Below are positions 17,483-25,526 of a stretch of 64,000 nt of DNA, one piece after another. Below the pieces are notes generated by a model. It had not been told where the DNA came from, ran no database searches, and was given only the letters and a program-made list of their open reading frames with translations. Origin of the DNA: Bacteroidales bacterium (GTDB lineage Bacteria > Bacteroidota > Bacteroidia > Bacteroidales > UBA932); contig JAKSJL010000002.1 of the NCBI GenBank assembly GCA_024398295.1, positions 1 to 64,000 on the forward strand, written 5' to 3'. The first letter of the stretch is position 1. Each line of letters opens with the position of its first letter. A program made the translations under genes and the position numbers.

Positions 17483-18585
17483 CACCCTTCTATCTTTCTG
17501 AAAGTACCTGCTGCCGTATCTATATAGCTTCTGTCTTCTGTAAGTCCGTCGACGATGCTGCTCATCCTTACCTTGTTTGAGTCTGTAAGGAAGATCTGTC
17601 CGAAGTCTGAACCTGCCACCATCGACAGGAGGTTTGACACCCTGCCCATGTCCAGCTTGTCGAAGAGGTCGTCAAGGAGGAGTATGGGGGCGTATCCGTA
17701 GCTCTGCTTCATGAGCTCGTACTGTGCGAACTTGAGGGATACCAGGAATGACTTCTGCTGGCCCTGGGAGCCGCATCTTCTGATAGGGAAGCCATTCATG
17801 GAGAAGATGAAGTCGTCGCGCTGTATGCCTGCCGTGGTGTACTTGAAGATGGCATCCTTCTCCCTGCATCCCTTCAGGATGTCCTCGAGGGATCCTTTCT
17901 CGAGATCGGTCTTATACTCGATGGAAACCTCTTCCTTGCCGTCAGAGAGTTCGTGGTAGTAGTCCTGGATGATAGGGGTGAGAGAATCCACCAGTTTGCG
18001 CCTTCTGGCGCTGATTCTGTCTGCGTAGATGCTCATCCTGGCGTCGAAGGTGCTGAGCAGCATGTCATCCCACGCGCTGTCTTTCAGCAGCTTGTTTCGC
18101 TGCTGAAGCAGGCGGTTATACTGCTGCATGTCGCTGAGATACTCCTTCGACATCTGAGAGAGCATGGCGTTCACGAAACGCCTGCGCTCGTCGCCCGACT
18201 CGCTCACCATGGATGAGTCGCTAGGGGATACCAGCACTATGGGCAATACTCCGATATGCTCGGACACTGCCTTGTAGAACTTGTCGTCCCTCTTCAGCTT
18301 TTTCTCTCCGCTTGCGCTCACACTTATGGCAAACTTAGACTCGAGTGAGTTCTCCATCGCGTATGTACCCGCGATAGTGAATGAGTCGGTGCCATGCCTG
18401 AAGTTGAACTTGTCAGTAGTGGAGAACGCGCTCTTGGTCATGGACAGATAGTGTATGGCGTCAAGGAGATTTGTCTTTCCTTCGCCATTTCCTCCGCTTA
18501 TGCAGTTCACGTTCGGTGAGAATTCAAGCTCCTGGAACTCTATGTTCCTGAAGTTCTGGACCACTATTTTCTTAAGTGTAGGCAT
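17482..18585 (-). CDS. recF: DNA replication and repair protein RecF
   Basis: SMC-like ATPase that helps load RecA at gapped DNA. The 367 residues match RecF. Walker A is GGNGEGKTNLL at about 31-41. The ABC signature region is SQGQQKSFLVSLKFAQ, and Walker B is APILLLDDLFDKLD. It heads the run recF, DciA-like, pdxB, DUF4301, serine hydrolase, with overlapping or very close junctions. It diverges from the ABC transporter genes. Confidence 0.95.
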   Translation of the reverse strand: MPTLKKIVVQNFRNIEFQELEFSPNVNCISGGNGEGKTNLLDAIHYLSMTKSAFSTTDKFNFRHGTDSFTIAGTYAMENSLESKFAISVSASGEKKLKRDDKFYKAVSEHIGVLPIVLVSPSDSSMVSESGDERRRFVNAMLSQMSKEYLSDMQQYNRLLQQRNKLLKDSAWDDMLLSTFDARMSIYADRISARRRKLVDSLTPIIQDYYHELSDGKEEVSIEYKTDLEKGSLEDILKGCREKDAIFKYTTAGIQRDDFIFSMNGFPIRRCGSQGQQKSFLVSLKFAQYELMKQSYGYAPILLLDDLFDKLDMGRVSNLLSMVAGSDFGQIFLTDSNKVRMSSIVDGLTEDRSYIDTAAGTFRKIEG

Positions 18586-18602
18586 ACTTTACGTCTTAAT
18601 CA

Positions 18603-18630
18603 CAAAAATAGTCAAAAAAAGTCAAAAAAA
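18603..18630 (-). promoter_or_regulatory. Possible recF -7 element and tandem GTCAAAAAAA repeat
   Basis: TATTTTTG on the minus strand at 18610-18603, about 18 nt before recF, without a TTTG at the usual distance. Just upstream is a perfect tandem 10-bp repeat, GTCAAAAAAA at 18611-18620 and 18621-18630. It lies between the divergent recF and ABC promoters. Confidence 0.4.
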
Positions 18631-18632
18631 GT

Positions 18633-18662
18633 TTTGTGAAATTAAAATTGTGCTTATCTTTG
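18633..18662 (+). promoter_or_regulatory. Promoter of the ABC transporter/YtrA operon
   Basis: TTTG at 18633-18636, 18 nt, then TATCTTTG at 18655-18662. The ATG of the first gene lies 34 nt downstream. Confidence 0.72.
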
Positions 18663-18695
18663 CAGTGTACTATTGAACTAATACACTAACGAAAT

Positions 18696-19523
18696 ATGAT
18701 TCAGATCGAAAATCTCGGCTTCAGCTACGGCAGTGTTCCAGTGCTCAGCCATATCACAATGAACCTTGAGGAAGGTCGTATCTACGGTCTTCTCGGAGAG
18801 AACGGAGTGGGTAAGACCACTCTTCTCACCATTCTTTCAGGTCTTAAGAAACCTCAGCAGGGGAGTGTCCTTGTCGATGGCGTAAACCCTTATGACAGAG
18901 ATCCTGACATGCTTCAGAAGCTTATCTATCTTCCAGATGAGGTCATGCCTTATAACCAGACTGCTCTCGATTACGCGAAGTTCGCCGGCAAGTTCCGTCC
19001 GGACTTCAGCCTCGACCTCTTCCAGGAGATCATGGCAGGCTTCGAGACCGATTGCACAAAGAAGATGAACAAGATGTCTTCAGGTCAGCTCAAGAAGACC
19101 TATATCTCTTTCGCACTTGCGTGCAAGGCTAAATATCTCTTCTTTGACGAGCCGACAAACGGACTTGACATCCCATCCAAGGCGCAGTTCAGAAAGGCTC
19201 TCATGAAGTACACTTCTGAGGACTCCATCATTGTCATCTCCACCCATCAGGTGAGAGACCTTGAGAACCTCATCGACCCTATCATCATCCTTGACCGTCA
19301 GGCAGTGCTGCTTAATGCTTCCATCGAGCAGATCACCTCGAAGCTCTACTTCGACTATGGCACCACACTGCATCCTGAGGCCCTCTACAGCGAGCAGCTC
19401 CCTGGTGGCTTCATCCAGGTGCTCCTGAATCCAGACGGTGAGGAGAGCAAGGTCAGCGTAGAGGCACTCTTCAACGCAGTGCACAAGAACAAGGAACTCA
19501 TCAAGAACACATTCAGCAAGTAA
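18696..19523 (+). CDS. ABC transporter ATP-binding protein
   Basis: ATPase subunit of an ABC exporter-type system. The 275 residues include Walker A GENGVGKTT (34-42), the signature MSSGQLKK (replacing LSGGQ) and Walker B YLFFDEPTNGLD. The C-terminal extension after about 210 is typical of ATPases paired with ABC-2-type or YtrB-like permeases. It is followed after 5 nt by a six-helix membrane protein and then by a YtrA-type regulator, so it likely responds to envelope stress or a peptide antibiotic. The substrate is unknown. Confidence 0.9.
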   Translation: MIQIENLGFSYGSVPVLSHITMNLEEGRIYGLLGENGVGKTTLLTILSGLKKPQQGSVLVDGVNPYDRDPDMLQKLIYLPDEVMPYNQTALDYAKFAGKFRPDFSLDLFQEIMAGFETDCTKKMNKMSSGQLKKTYISFALACKAKYLFFDEPTNGLDIPSKAQFRKALMKYTSEDSIIVISTHQVRDLENLIDPIIILDRQAVLLNASIEQITSKLYFDYGTTLHPEALYSEQLPGGFIQVLLNPDGEESKVSVEALFNAVHKNKELIKNTFSK

Positions 19524-19528
19524 ACACC

Positions 19529-20332
19529 ATGAACAAGATATTCTCTTTTGACAGGTTCAGCAAATACTTTGTCTACGACCTGAATAACGCAAAGAACACT
19601 TTCGGCATCTCACTTCTTATCAGTGGCTGCCTTTCCATCATCATCTGCGTATTCTCAAACTTCTACAGCCTGGTGTTCTCCCAGCAGCTTGAGGGCATGC
19701 ATGTGGCCATGTCGATCACAGCGCTCATTGCTGGTTTCGCCATCATCTCCATTGTGTCTCCTATAAAGATCTATGGCGGAATCACCGACAAGAGGATGGG
19801 CTCAGACTGGCTGCTTATCCCAGCATCCACATTCGAGAAGTTCCTCTCCATGCTGATCATCCTGTGTGTAGTGATCCCTGTGATATTCTGCATATTGTTC
19901 CTCGCATGTGACTATTTCCTCGCACTCATCTGCAAGGATTACAACCCTATCCTTACCTGGGCATCCAGTACATTTGGCAGTCTCAGCGAGCTGATTGACA
20001 GTGAGGACGGTCCTTCATTCACAAACGCCATCTATCTGGCTCCTTGGCTGAACTACATGGAGATTGTACTCCCGTTCGCTCTCGGTGCTCTCTGCTTCAA
20101 GAAGGCGAAGGTCGGAAAGACCATCTTTGTCCTCTGGCTTCTTTCATGTGTATTCTCTGCTATCCTGGCTACAGCTATCTTCCAGGTGGGAGACTTCGAG
20201 CAGATCATCAATTCATTCGATCCTTCGAAGGCAGAGCTCTGGGTGAACCTGATCATCAACGTTATCTACATTGTGGTCATTGGATGTCTCATGGGAGGTA
20301 TTTATTACAGACTTAAAACCATCAAGCATTAG
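19529..20332 (+). CDS. Integral membrane protein, putative ABC permease subunit
   Basis: A 267-residue protein with about six hydrophobic segments (about 25-45, 60-82, 105-130, 172-190, 200-218, 238-258). No sequence motif identifies the family. The position between an ABC ATPase (5 nt upstream) and a YtrA-type regulator (3 nt downstream) indicates the permease of that transporter. Confidence 0.7.
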   Translation: MNKIFSFDRFSKYFVYDLNNAKNTFGISLLISGCLSIIICVFSNFYSLVFSQQLEGMHVAMSITALIAGFAIISIVSPIKIYGGITDKRMGSDWLLIPASTFEKFLSMLIILCVVIPVIFCILFLACDYFLALICKDYNPILTWASSTFGSLSELIDSEDGPSFTNAIYLAPWLNYMEIVLPFALGALCFKKAKVGKTIFVLWLLSCVFSAILATAIFQVGDFEQIINSFDPSKAELWVNLIINVIYIVVIGCLMGGIYYRLKTIKH

Positions 20333-20335
20333 ACT

Positions 20336-20680
20336 ATGGAGTTCAACGAATTGAAACCTATTTATCTTCAGATCAATGATTCTCTCTGCGAGAGGATACT
20401 CTCAGGAGAGGTCAAGGCTGGAGACCGTATCCCATCCGTGCGCGAGTTCGGAGCGGAGATAGGGGTGAATCCAAATACCGTGGCGCGCTCGTATGAGAAG
20501 CTGACCGATGCGGGCATCATCTTCAACAAGAGAGGTATCGGTTATTTCGTCTCAGATGAAGCGAAGGAGATCATCCTTGAAGCGGAGCGTAAAGAGTTCC
20601 TGGAAAATGAGTTACCCCAGATACTGAAGCGTATGGCGCTGCTCGGTATCGATCCATCAGTAATCACCAAAAATATCTAG
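20336..20680 (+). CDS. GntR family transcriptional regulator, YtrA subfamily
   Basis: A 114-residue regulator with the GntR winged helix (about 10-75: ERILSGEVKAGDRIPSVREF, then NPNTVARSYEKL) and only a short C-terminal helical dimerisation tail. That is characteristic of the YtrA subfamily rather than of ligand-binding GntR proteins. YtrA-type regulators usually repress the ABC operon they sit in. Here the regulator is the third gene, so autoregulation of the promoter at 18633 is likely. The operator was not identified. Confidence 0.88.
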   Translation: MEFNELKPIYLQINDSLCERILSGEVKAGDRIPSVREFGAEIGVNPNTVARSYEKLTDAGIIFNKRGIGYFVSDEAKEIILEAERKEFLENELPQILKRMALLGIDPSVITKNI

Positions 20681-20682
20681 TC

Positions 20683-21366
20683 ATGAAGAAGTTATTTACC
20701 ATATTTTCAGTTGTTCTGCTTGCCGCTTCTGTGAGCTCATGCAAGTTTGTGAGGATCAATGTGCCCAAGGGCGTAGTCGTAGGCGGTGAGAACGAAGTGA
20801 GCAAGTCTTACGAGTTTGACCAGCTCAATGCATTGGACATCAGGGTTTCTGCTGATATCCACTACACCCAGAATGAGGATGCTCCCGTTGTACATGTATT
20901 AGGCTCGGAGGAAGCCGTGGAGGCTCTTGACGTATGTGTCGAGGACGGAGTGCTCGTCATCGACTCAGAAAAGACGCTGCTCAACTCAAGGTTCGACATT
21001 GTCATCAACTCCAGCGATCTGAAGTCTGTCACCATCTCTGGTGCCGGTGATTTCGAGGCTCTTTCAGGTATCTGCACTGACTCATTCTCTTTAGAGGTGA
21101 AGGGAGCAGGCGACATCCTTCTCAATGGCGTGACTGCAGAGAGTGTGTCCCTTACAGTGAAGGGTGCCGGTGACCTGGATGTGAACAGCGTAGAGTGCCA
21201 GAACCTTTCGATCCTTATCCAGGGTGCAGGCGACATCACAGTGACAGGAAAGACCGACAAGGCAGACATGCTGATCCAGGGCGCAGGTGATATCGATGCC
21301 TATGGACTCAAGTTCAACACCATTAACAAGGCTGTACAGGGAACTGGAAATATAGGCATCATGTAG
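20683..21366 (+). CDS. DUF2807 (putative auto-transporter adhesin head GIN domain) lipoprotein
   Basis: A 227-residue predicted lipoprotein (signal ending SVSSC, Cys20). The C-terminal half repeats a GAGD-type turn roughly every 20 residues: SGAGDFEAL, KGAGDILLNG, KGAGDLDVNS, QGAGDITVTG, QGAGDIDAYG and QGTGNIGIM. This is the beta-helix pattern of DUF2807. It probably sits at the envelope surface or the outer-membrane inner face. The function is unknown. Such genes often accompany YtrA/ABC cassettes in Bacteroidota, as here (2 nt after the regulator). Confidence 0.85.
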   Translation: MKKLFTIFSVVLLAASVSSCKFVRINVPKGVVVGGENEVSKSYEFDQLNALDIRVSADIHYTQNEDAPVVHVLGSEEAVEALDVCVEDGVLVIDSEKTLLNSRFDIVINSSDLKSVTISGAGDFEALSGICTDSFSLEVKGAGDILLNGVTAESVSLTVKGAGDLDVNSVECQNLSILIQGAGDITVTGKTDKADMLIQGAGDIDAYGLKFNTINKAVQGTGNIGIM

Positions 21367-21395
21367 CTTATCCATTGGATTTTTCTGAAAATGTG

Positions 21396-21403
21396 TATCT
21401 TTG
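21396..21403 (+). promoter_or_regulatory. -7 element for the small lipoprotein gene
   Basis: TATCTTTG on the plus strand. It places transcription start near 21410, which excludes ATGs further upstream and favours ATG 21432. Confidence 0.6.
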
Positions 21404-21431
21404 TGCCGTTATGCATGATCGCAGAGGGACA

Positions 21432-21857
21432 ATGATACACATTTTTTCGTGGGTACTGGCAGTGCTCGCGTGTGTAGGCTGCAACCATCTGGGCGCTGGT
21501 GACCCAGAGGAGGCGTTTGAGCTGCGCAGTGTCCAGATCTCCGGTACAGTGTATGACAGGGAGTCGGGGGATGCTATCATGGAGGCGACGATGGAGCTGT
21601 GCGCCTTCGATGCTGCCGACAAGGATATGACGGCGTCATTGGTTTCCATAAAGACTCTGTCCTATCTCAAGGGAGCGTACTCATTCAGGATCGCAAATCC
21701 TCCAAGCACCCAGACTTGGCAGCTGAAGGCCAGCGCTCCGGGCCACAAGACAGCGACGATGGACCTCTTCATCGATCCAGACACGCCATCTTATGACCAG
21801 TATTTCAAGTCCTTCAATGTGGAGTCGGTAGATTTTTACCTTGAGACTCTGAAGTAG
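21432..21857 (+). CDS. Small lipoprotein with a carboxypeptidase-regulatory-like beta domain
   Basis: A 141-residue protein from ATG 21432, chosen because the -7 box lies just upstream and because it gives a clean signal peptide (MIHIFSWVLAVLAC). The lipobox VLAC gives the acylated Cys. The body, with VQISGTVYDRESGDAIMEAT followed by beta strands, resembles carboxypeptidase-regulatory-like folds common in Bacteroidota surface proteins. The enzymatic role is none or unknown. Its 3' end overlaps the convergent AraC-type gene by 22 nt. Confidence 0.65.
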   Translation: MIHIFSWVLAVLACVGCNHLGAGDPEEAFELRSVQISGTVYDRESGDAIMEATMELCAFDAADKDMTASLVSIKTLSYLKGAYSFRIANPPSTQTWQLKASAPGHKTATMDLFIDPDTPSYDQYFKSFNVESVDFYLETLK

Positions 21858-22234
21858 ATATCCAGCCTGCACAGATGCAGGCTGTTTCTGTATTCTGTGA
21901 TGCTGGCGCCCGTCACCTTCTCGAACTGCCTCAAGAAGCTTCTCTTGTCGCCGAATCCTACCGCGTAAGCCAGCTTCTCCGAGCTGATCGCCGGATGCTC
22001 ATGTATGAGCTCGATAGCTCTGAACACCCTTATCGAGTGCATCCATCTCTCGTGGTGGGTGATGATCTTCCGAAGGAAATAACCCTCCATGCGATGCAGC
22101 GCCACTCCGGCGTCCTGTGACAGTATGTCCAATGAATATGCTCCCAGAATGAACTCTTCTCTGTCGTACCACGACCTGAGATAATGTGCGATGAACACGT
22201 CGTAGCAGATGCGCCTCAGTCTCTCTTCAACCAT
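21836..22234 (-). CDS. Short AraC-family helix-turn-helix regulator
   Basis: A 132-residue protein from ATG 22234; a TTG upstream would add four residues. The C-terminal part has the two AraC helix-turn-helix motifs: HPAISSEKLAYAVGFGDKRS followed by FLRQFEKVTGASITEYRN. The usual ligand or sensor domain is missing; the N-terminal about 70 residues are helical and unrecognised. The target genes are unknown. It lies between a lipoprotein and lysA, facing the former. Confidence 0.75.
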   Translation of the reverse strand: MVEERLRRICYDVFIAHYLRSWYDREEFILGAYSLDILSQDAGVALHRMEGYFLRKIITHHERWMHSIRVFRAIELIHEHPAISSEKLAYAVGFGDKRSFLRQFEKVTGASITEYRNSLHLCRLDIYFRVSR

Positions 22235-22316
22235 CTTTTCAAGCAATTTTATAGGTTTTGTCTCGCTAAGGTCGCTCTTTTGAGTGATATTTCCATATGT
22301 TTCGGAAAATAATGAC

Positions 22317-22324
22317 TAAATTTG
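22317..22324 (+). promoter_or_regulatory. -7 element for lysA
   Basis: TAAATTTG, 25 nt before the lysA ATG at 22350. No TTTG is seen at the usual distance. It rules out a TTG start at 22332, which would be at the transcript 5' end. Confidence 0.55.
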
Positions 22325-22349
22325 TAGACTTTTGCAACTCATTCTGTCA

Positions 22350-23516
22350 ATGCTTAAAGTTCAGAATATAGATAAGTTGAATGGCATAGAGACGCCTTTC
22401 TATTATTACGATATAGACCTTCTCCAGAAGACGGTCAGCCAGATTCGTGAGCTCTCCGAGAAGCACGGTATCAAGGCGCATTATGCGATCAAGGCAAACT
22501 CCGATGCGCGTATCCTCAGGCTCATCAGCGCTGAGGGCCTCGGAGCTGACTGCGTCAGCGGTTACGAGGTCCAGCGCGCCGCTGATTGCGGATTCGCTCC
22601 TGCCGAGATCATGTTCGCCGGTGTGGGCAAGACCGACAAGGAGATCATCGCCTCTCTCGAGGTGGGGATAGGCTGCTTCAATGTAGAGTCCCTTCCGGAA
22701 CTTGAGGTCATAAGCGAGATTGCAGGTGAGAGGGGAGTGAAGGCTCCGGTAGCACTTCGCATTAACCCAAACATTGACGCCCATACACACAAGTATATCA
22801 CCACAGGACTTGAGGAAAACAAGTTCGGAATTTCCGAGTTCGAGTTCCAGGCTGCTGTGGACTTCCTGAAAGCACACACTGAGACATTGGACTTCAAGGG
22901 CCTGCAGTTCCACATCGGATCGCAGATCACTGACGTGGAGAACGTGTTCAAGCTCGAGTGCGAGAGAGTCTCCGAGATAGTGGCGACATTTGAGGCCATG
23001 GGCGTGACAGTGAGGAACATAGACCTCGGCGGTGGACTGGGCATAGACTATGAGCACCCTGATGAGGCGCTTGTAGCTGATTTCGAGACCCTTTTCGAGA
23101 CCATTGACAGAGACCTGGTGCACAGGCCTGACCAGCAGGTGCATATCGAGCCAGGTCGCGCCATCGTGGCGCAGTGCGGTTCGCTCATAAGCCGCGTCGT
23201 GTTTGTGAAGAATGGACAGAAGAAGTCTTTCCTCATCCTCGATGCCGGTATGAACGACCTCATCCGCCCAGCCCTGTATGGCGCATACCATCACATCGAG
23301 AACCTCACTTCTCCAGATGGCCCAGCTGCCGTCTATGATGTAGTAGGCCCAGTCTGCGAGTCGTCAGACGTATGGGGCGAGGGACGCGTGCTCCCGCAGA
23401 GCCGCAGAGGCGACCTCATCGCTCTTCGTAGCGCAGGCGCTTATGGCGCCGTGATGGCCTCAAACTATAACCTTCGCCCGCTCGCGAAGGCAGTGTATTC
23501 AGATGAATTGAAATAA
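22350..23516 (+). CDS. lysA: Diaminopimelate decarboxylase
   Basis: PLP enzyme that converts meso-diaminopimelate to lysine, the last step of lysine synthesis. The 388-residue protein has the PLP lysine K48 in HYAIKANSD, the GLQFHIGSQ block, the phosphate-binding GGGLG, EPGRAIVAQCG and the substrate-binding PVCESSDVWG near the C-terminus. The ATG at 22350 fits the family N-terminus (NGIETPFYYYD). Stand-alone gene, 9 nt upstream of ffh. Confidence 0.94.
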   Translation: MLKVQNIDKLNGIETPFYYYDIDLLQKTVSQIRELSEKHGIKAHYAIKANSDARILRLISAEGLGADCVSGYEVQRAADCGFAPAEIMFAGVGKTDKEIIASLEVGIGCFNVESLPELEVISEIAGERGVKAPVALRINPNIDAHTHKYITTGLEENKFGISEFEFQAAVDFLKAHTETLDFKGLQFHIGSQITDVENVFKLECERVSEIVATFEAMGVTVRNIDLGGGLGIDYEHPDEALVADFETLFETIDRDLVHRPDQQVHIEPGRAIVAQCGSLISRVVFVKNGQKKSFLILDAGMNDLIRPALYGAYHHIENLTSPDGPAAVYDVVGPVCESSDVWGEGRVLPQSRRGDLIALRSAGAYGAVMASNYNLRPLAKAVYSDELK

Positions 23517-23525
23517 TTTTACCAT

Positions 23526-24851
23526 ATGTTCGAGAACCTTTCCGAAAGATTAGAGAGATCCTTCAAGATACTGAAGGGCGAAGGCAAGATTACTGATATC
23601 AATGTAGCGGAGACCCTCAAGGACATCCGCAGGGCACTTCTTGACGCCGATGTGAGCTACAAGGTAGCCAAGGAATTCTGCGACAGAGTGAAGGCGAAGG
23701 CCATGGGACAGAATGTCCTCACGGCTGTCAAGCCTCAGCAGATGATGGTCAAGATCGTGCACGATGAGCTCGCAGAGTTCATGGGCAGTGAGTCATATGA
23801 CATCAATGTCAAAGGCCAGCCAGGTGTAGTGCTCGTAGCCGGTCTCAATGGTTCCGGTAAGACCACCTTCTCAGCGAAGCTCTCTCTGCTCATCAAGAGC
23901 AAGAAAGGCATGAAGACATTGCTCGCAGCATGTGATACTTTCCGTCCTGCTGCGATCGACCAGTTGAAGACCCTCGGTGAGCAGATCGGTGTGCCTGTAT
24001 ATTCAGAGGAAGGCGTAAAGGATCCTATCCAGATCGCCCAGAATGCCATCAAGAAGGCGAAGTCAGAAGGCTACAGCGTAGTCATCATCGATACAGCCGG
24101 CCGTCTCGCAGTGGACCAGGAGCTCATGGATGAGATCTCAGCTCTGCACAAGGCAGTGAACCCTACAGAGACTCTCTTCGTCGTGGATGCCATGACTGGT
24201 CAGGATGCAGTGGAGACAGCTAAGGCATTCAATGACAGGCTTGACTTCGATGGAGTAGTCCTCACAAAGATGGATGGTGACACCAGAGGTGGTGCTGCTC
24301 TCTCCATCAAGGCTGTGGTAGGCAAGCCTATCAAGTTTGTGGGTACAGGTGAGAAGATGGAGGCTATCGATGTCTTCCATCCTTCACGTGTCGCAGACCG
24401 TATCCTCGGTATGGGTGATGTCGTGTCCCTCGTGGAGAAGGCTCAGGAGCAGTTCGATGAGAAGCAGGCACGCGAGCTCAAGAAGAAGATCGCCAAGGAT
24501 CAGTTCACTCTCGTTGACTTCTACGATCAGATCCAGCAGGTCAAGAAGATGGGTAACATCAAGGATCTCGCAGGAATGATCCCTGGTATGGACAGAGCTC
24601 TCAGGGATGTCGATATCGACAATGACAAGGCATTCAAGAGCACTGAGGCCATCATCCTTTCGATGACCCTCAAGGAGCGCGAGCATCCTGAGATCATAAA
24701 CGGCTCACGCCGCAAGCGTATAGCTGAAGGCTCGGGTACAAACATCCAGGAAGTGAACAGGCTCCTCAAGCAGTTCGAGGGCACCAGAAAGATGATGAAG
24801 TCTGCGGTGAACGGAACGCTTGCACAGAGGCTTCGCGGTTTCAGAAGATAA
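23526..24851 (+). CDS. ffh: Signal recognition particle protein Ffh
   Basis: SRP54-type GTPase that recognises signal sequences and delivers ribosomes to FtsY. The 441 residues match the family. An N-terminal four-helix bundle is followed by the G domain with GLNGSGKT at 106-113, DTAGRLAVDQ and TKMDGDTRGG. The C-terminal M domain is methionine-rich from about 300 (GNIKDLAGMIPGMDRAL). Followed by a strong terminator. The SRP RNA gene is not in the window. Confidence 0.97.
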   Translation: MFENLSERLERSFKILKGEGKITDINVAETLKDIRRALLDADVSYKVAKEFCDRVKAKAMGQNVLTAVKPQQMMVKIVHDELAEFMGSESYDINVKGQPGVVLVAGLNGSGKTTFSAKLSLLIKSKKGMKTLLAACDTFRPAAIDQLKTLGEQIGVPVYSEEGVKDPIQIAQNAIKKAKSEGYSVVIIDTAGRLAVDQELMDEISALHKAVNPTETLFVVDAMTGQDAVETAKAFNDRLDFDGVVLTKMDGDTRGGAALSIKAVVGKPIKFVGTGEKMEAIDVFHPSRVADRILGMGDVVSLVEKAQEQFDEKQARELKKKIAKDQFTLVDFYDQIQQVKKMGNIKDLAGMIPGMDRALRDVDIDNDKAFKSTEAIILSMTLKEREHPEIINGSRRKRIAEGSGTNIQEVNRLLKQFEGTRKMMKSAVNGTLAQRLRGFRR

Positions 24852-24854
24852 GAA

Positions 24855-24889
24855 AATTCCAGGTCCTGAGGGCCTGGAATTCTTTTTTT
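24855..24889 (+). terminator. Intrinsic terminator of lysA-ffh
   Basis: Stem AATTCCAGG / CCTGGAATT (24855-24863 and 24873-24881) followed by CTTTTTTT. Its T-run reaches the stop codon of the convergent response regulator. Confidence 0.9.
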
Positions 24890-25526
24890 ATATGCTTATC
24901 AGATTCTTCTTGATGGCGTAGAGTACCAGCTCGACAGAATTGTTTATCTCCAGCTTGTGGAAGATGTTTTTCTTGATGCTGGCCACTGTGTTGTCGCTGA
25001 TACCCAGCTCCTGGGCGATCTCCTTGTACTGAAGTCCTTCGCAGCTCAGCCTGATGATGTCCATCTCCCTGGCAGAGAATGAGACTCCTGCATCTTCCTT
25101 GTCGTACTTGATGCGCTCGATGAGGCTCTCGATATCTGTGCCGTAGAAATACTGCCCTTCACTTACACACCTTATGGCCTTCACTATGCTGGAGTCATCG
25201 CTGAGTTTCGACACAATACCCTTGATCTTCAGCTTCAGGAGTCCTTCCAGTGTGTCTGTGGATGTGTCACTGGAGAGAATGATAATCTTGATGCTCGGCA
25301 TGGTGCCGCAGATCTGCCTGGCTACTTCTATTCCGCTCATGCCTGGGAGCATTATGTCGAGCAGCATGATGTCTGGGAGCAGCTCATGAGCCATCTCGAT
25401 GGCAGAAGGGCCGTCTCCAGCTGCGCCTACTACTTCAAATTCGTCAATGTCACTGAGCATGGACTTCACTCCAAAGATAAACAATGGATGGTCGTCCACG
25501 AGTAGAATCCTAGTTTTTCCTGTCAT
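24888..25526 (-). CDS. LuxR/NarL-type response regulator
   Basis: A 212-residue response regulator. The receiver domain (about 5-120) has acidic residues D11 and D12, the phosphoacceptor D57 (LLDIMLPG) and a conserved lysine near 107. A C-terminal LuxR helix-turn-helix follows (SFSAREMDIIRLSCEGLQYK, then LGISDNTVASIKKNIF). The start lies inside the end of the histidine kinase gene (17-nt overlap), so the two are co-translated and form a cognate pair. Target genes are unknown. Confidence 0.92.
   Translation of the reverse strand: MTGKTRILLVDDHPLFIFGVKSMLSDIDEFEVVGAAGDGPSAIEMAHELLPDIMLLDIMLPGMSGIEVARQICGTMPSIKIIILSSDTSTDTLEGLLKLKIKGIVSKLSDDSSIVKAIRCVSEGQYFYGTDIESLIERIKYDKEDAGVSFSAREMDIIRLSCEGLQYKEIAQELGISDNTVASIKKNIFHKLEINNSVELVLYAIKKNLISI

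Noticed and set aside
18611..18630. GTCAAAAAAA copies as a CRISPR or satellite repeat
   Set aside because: Only two 10-bp copies without spacers; no CRISPR array or cas gene is visible in the window.
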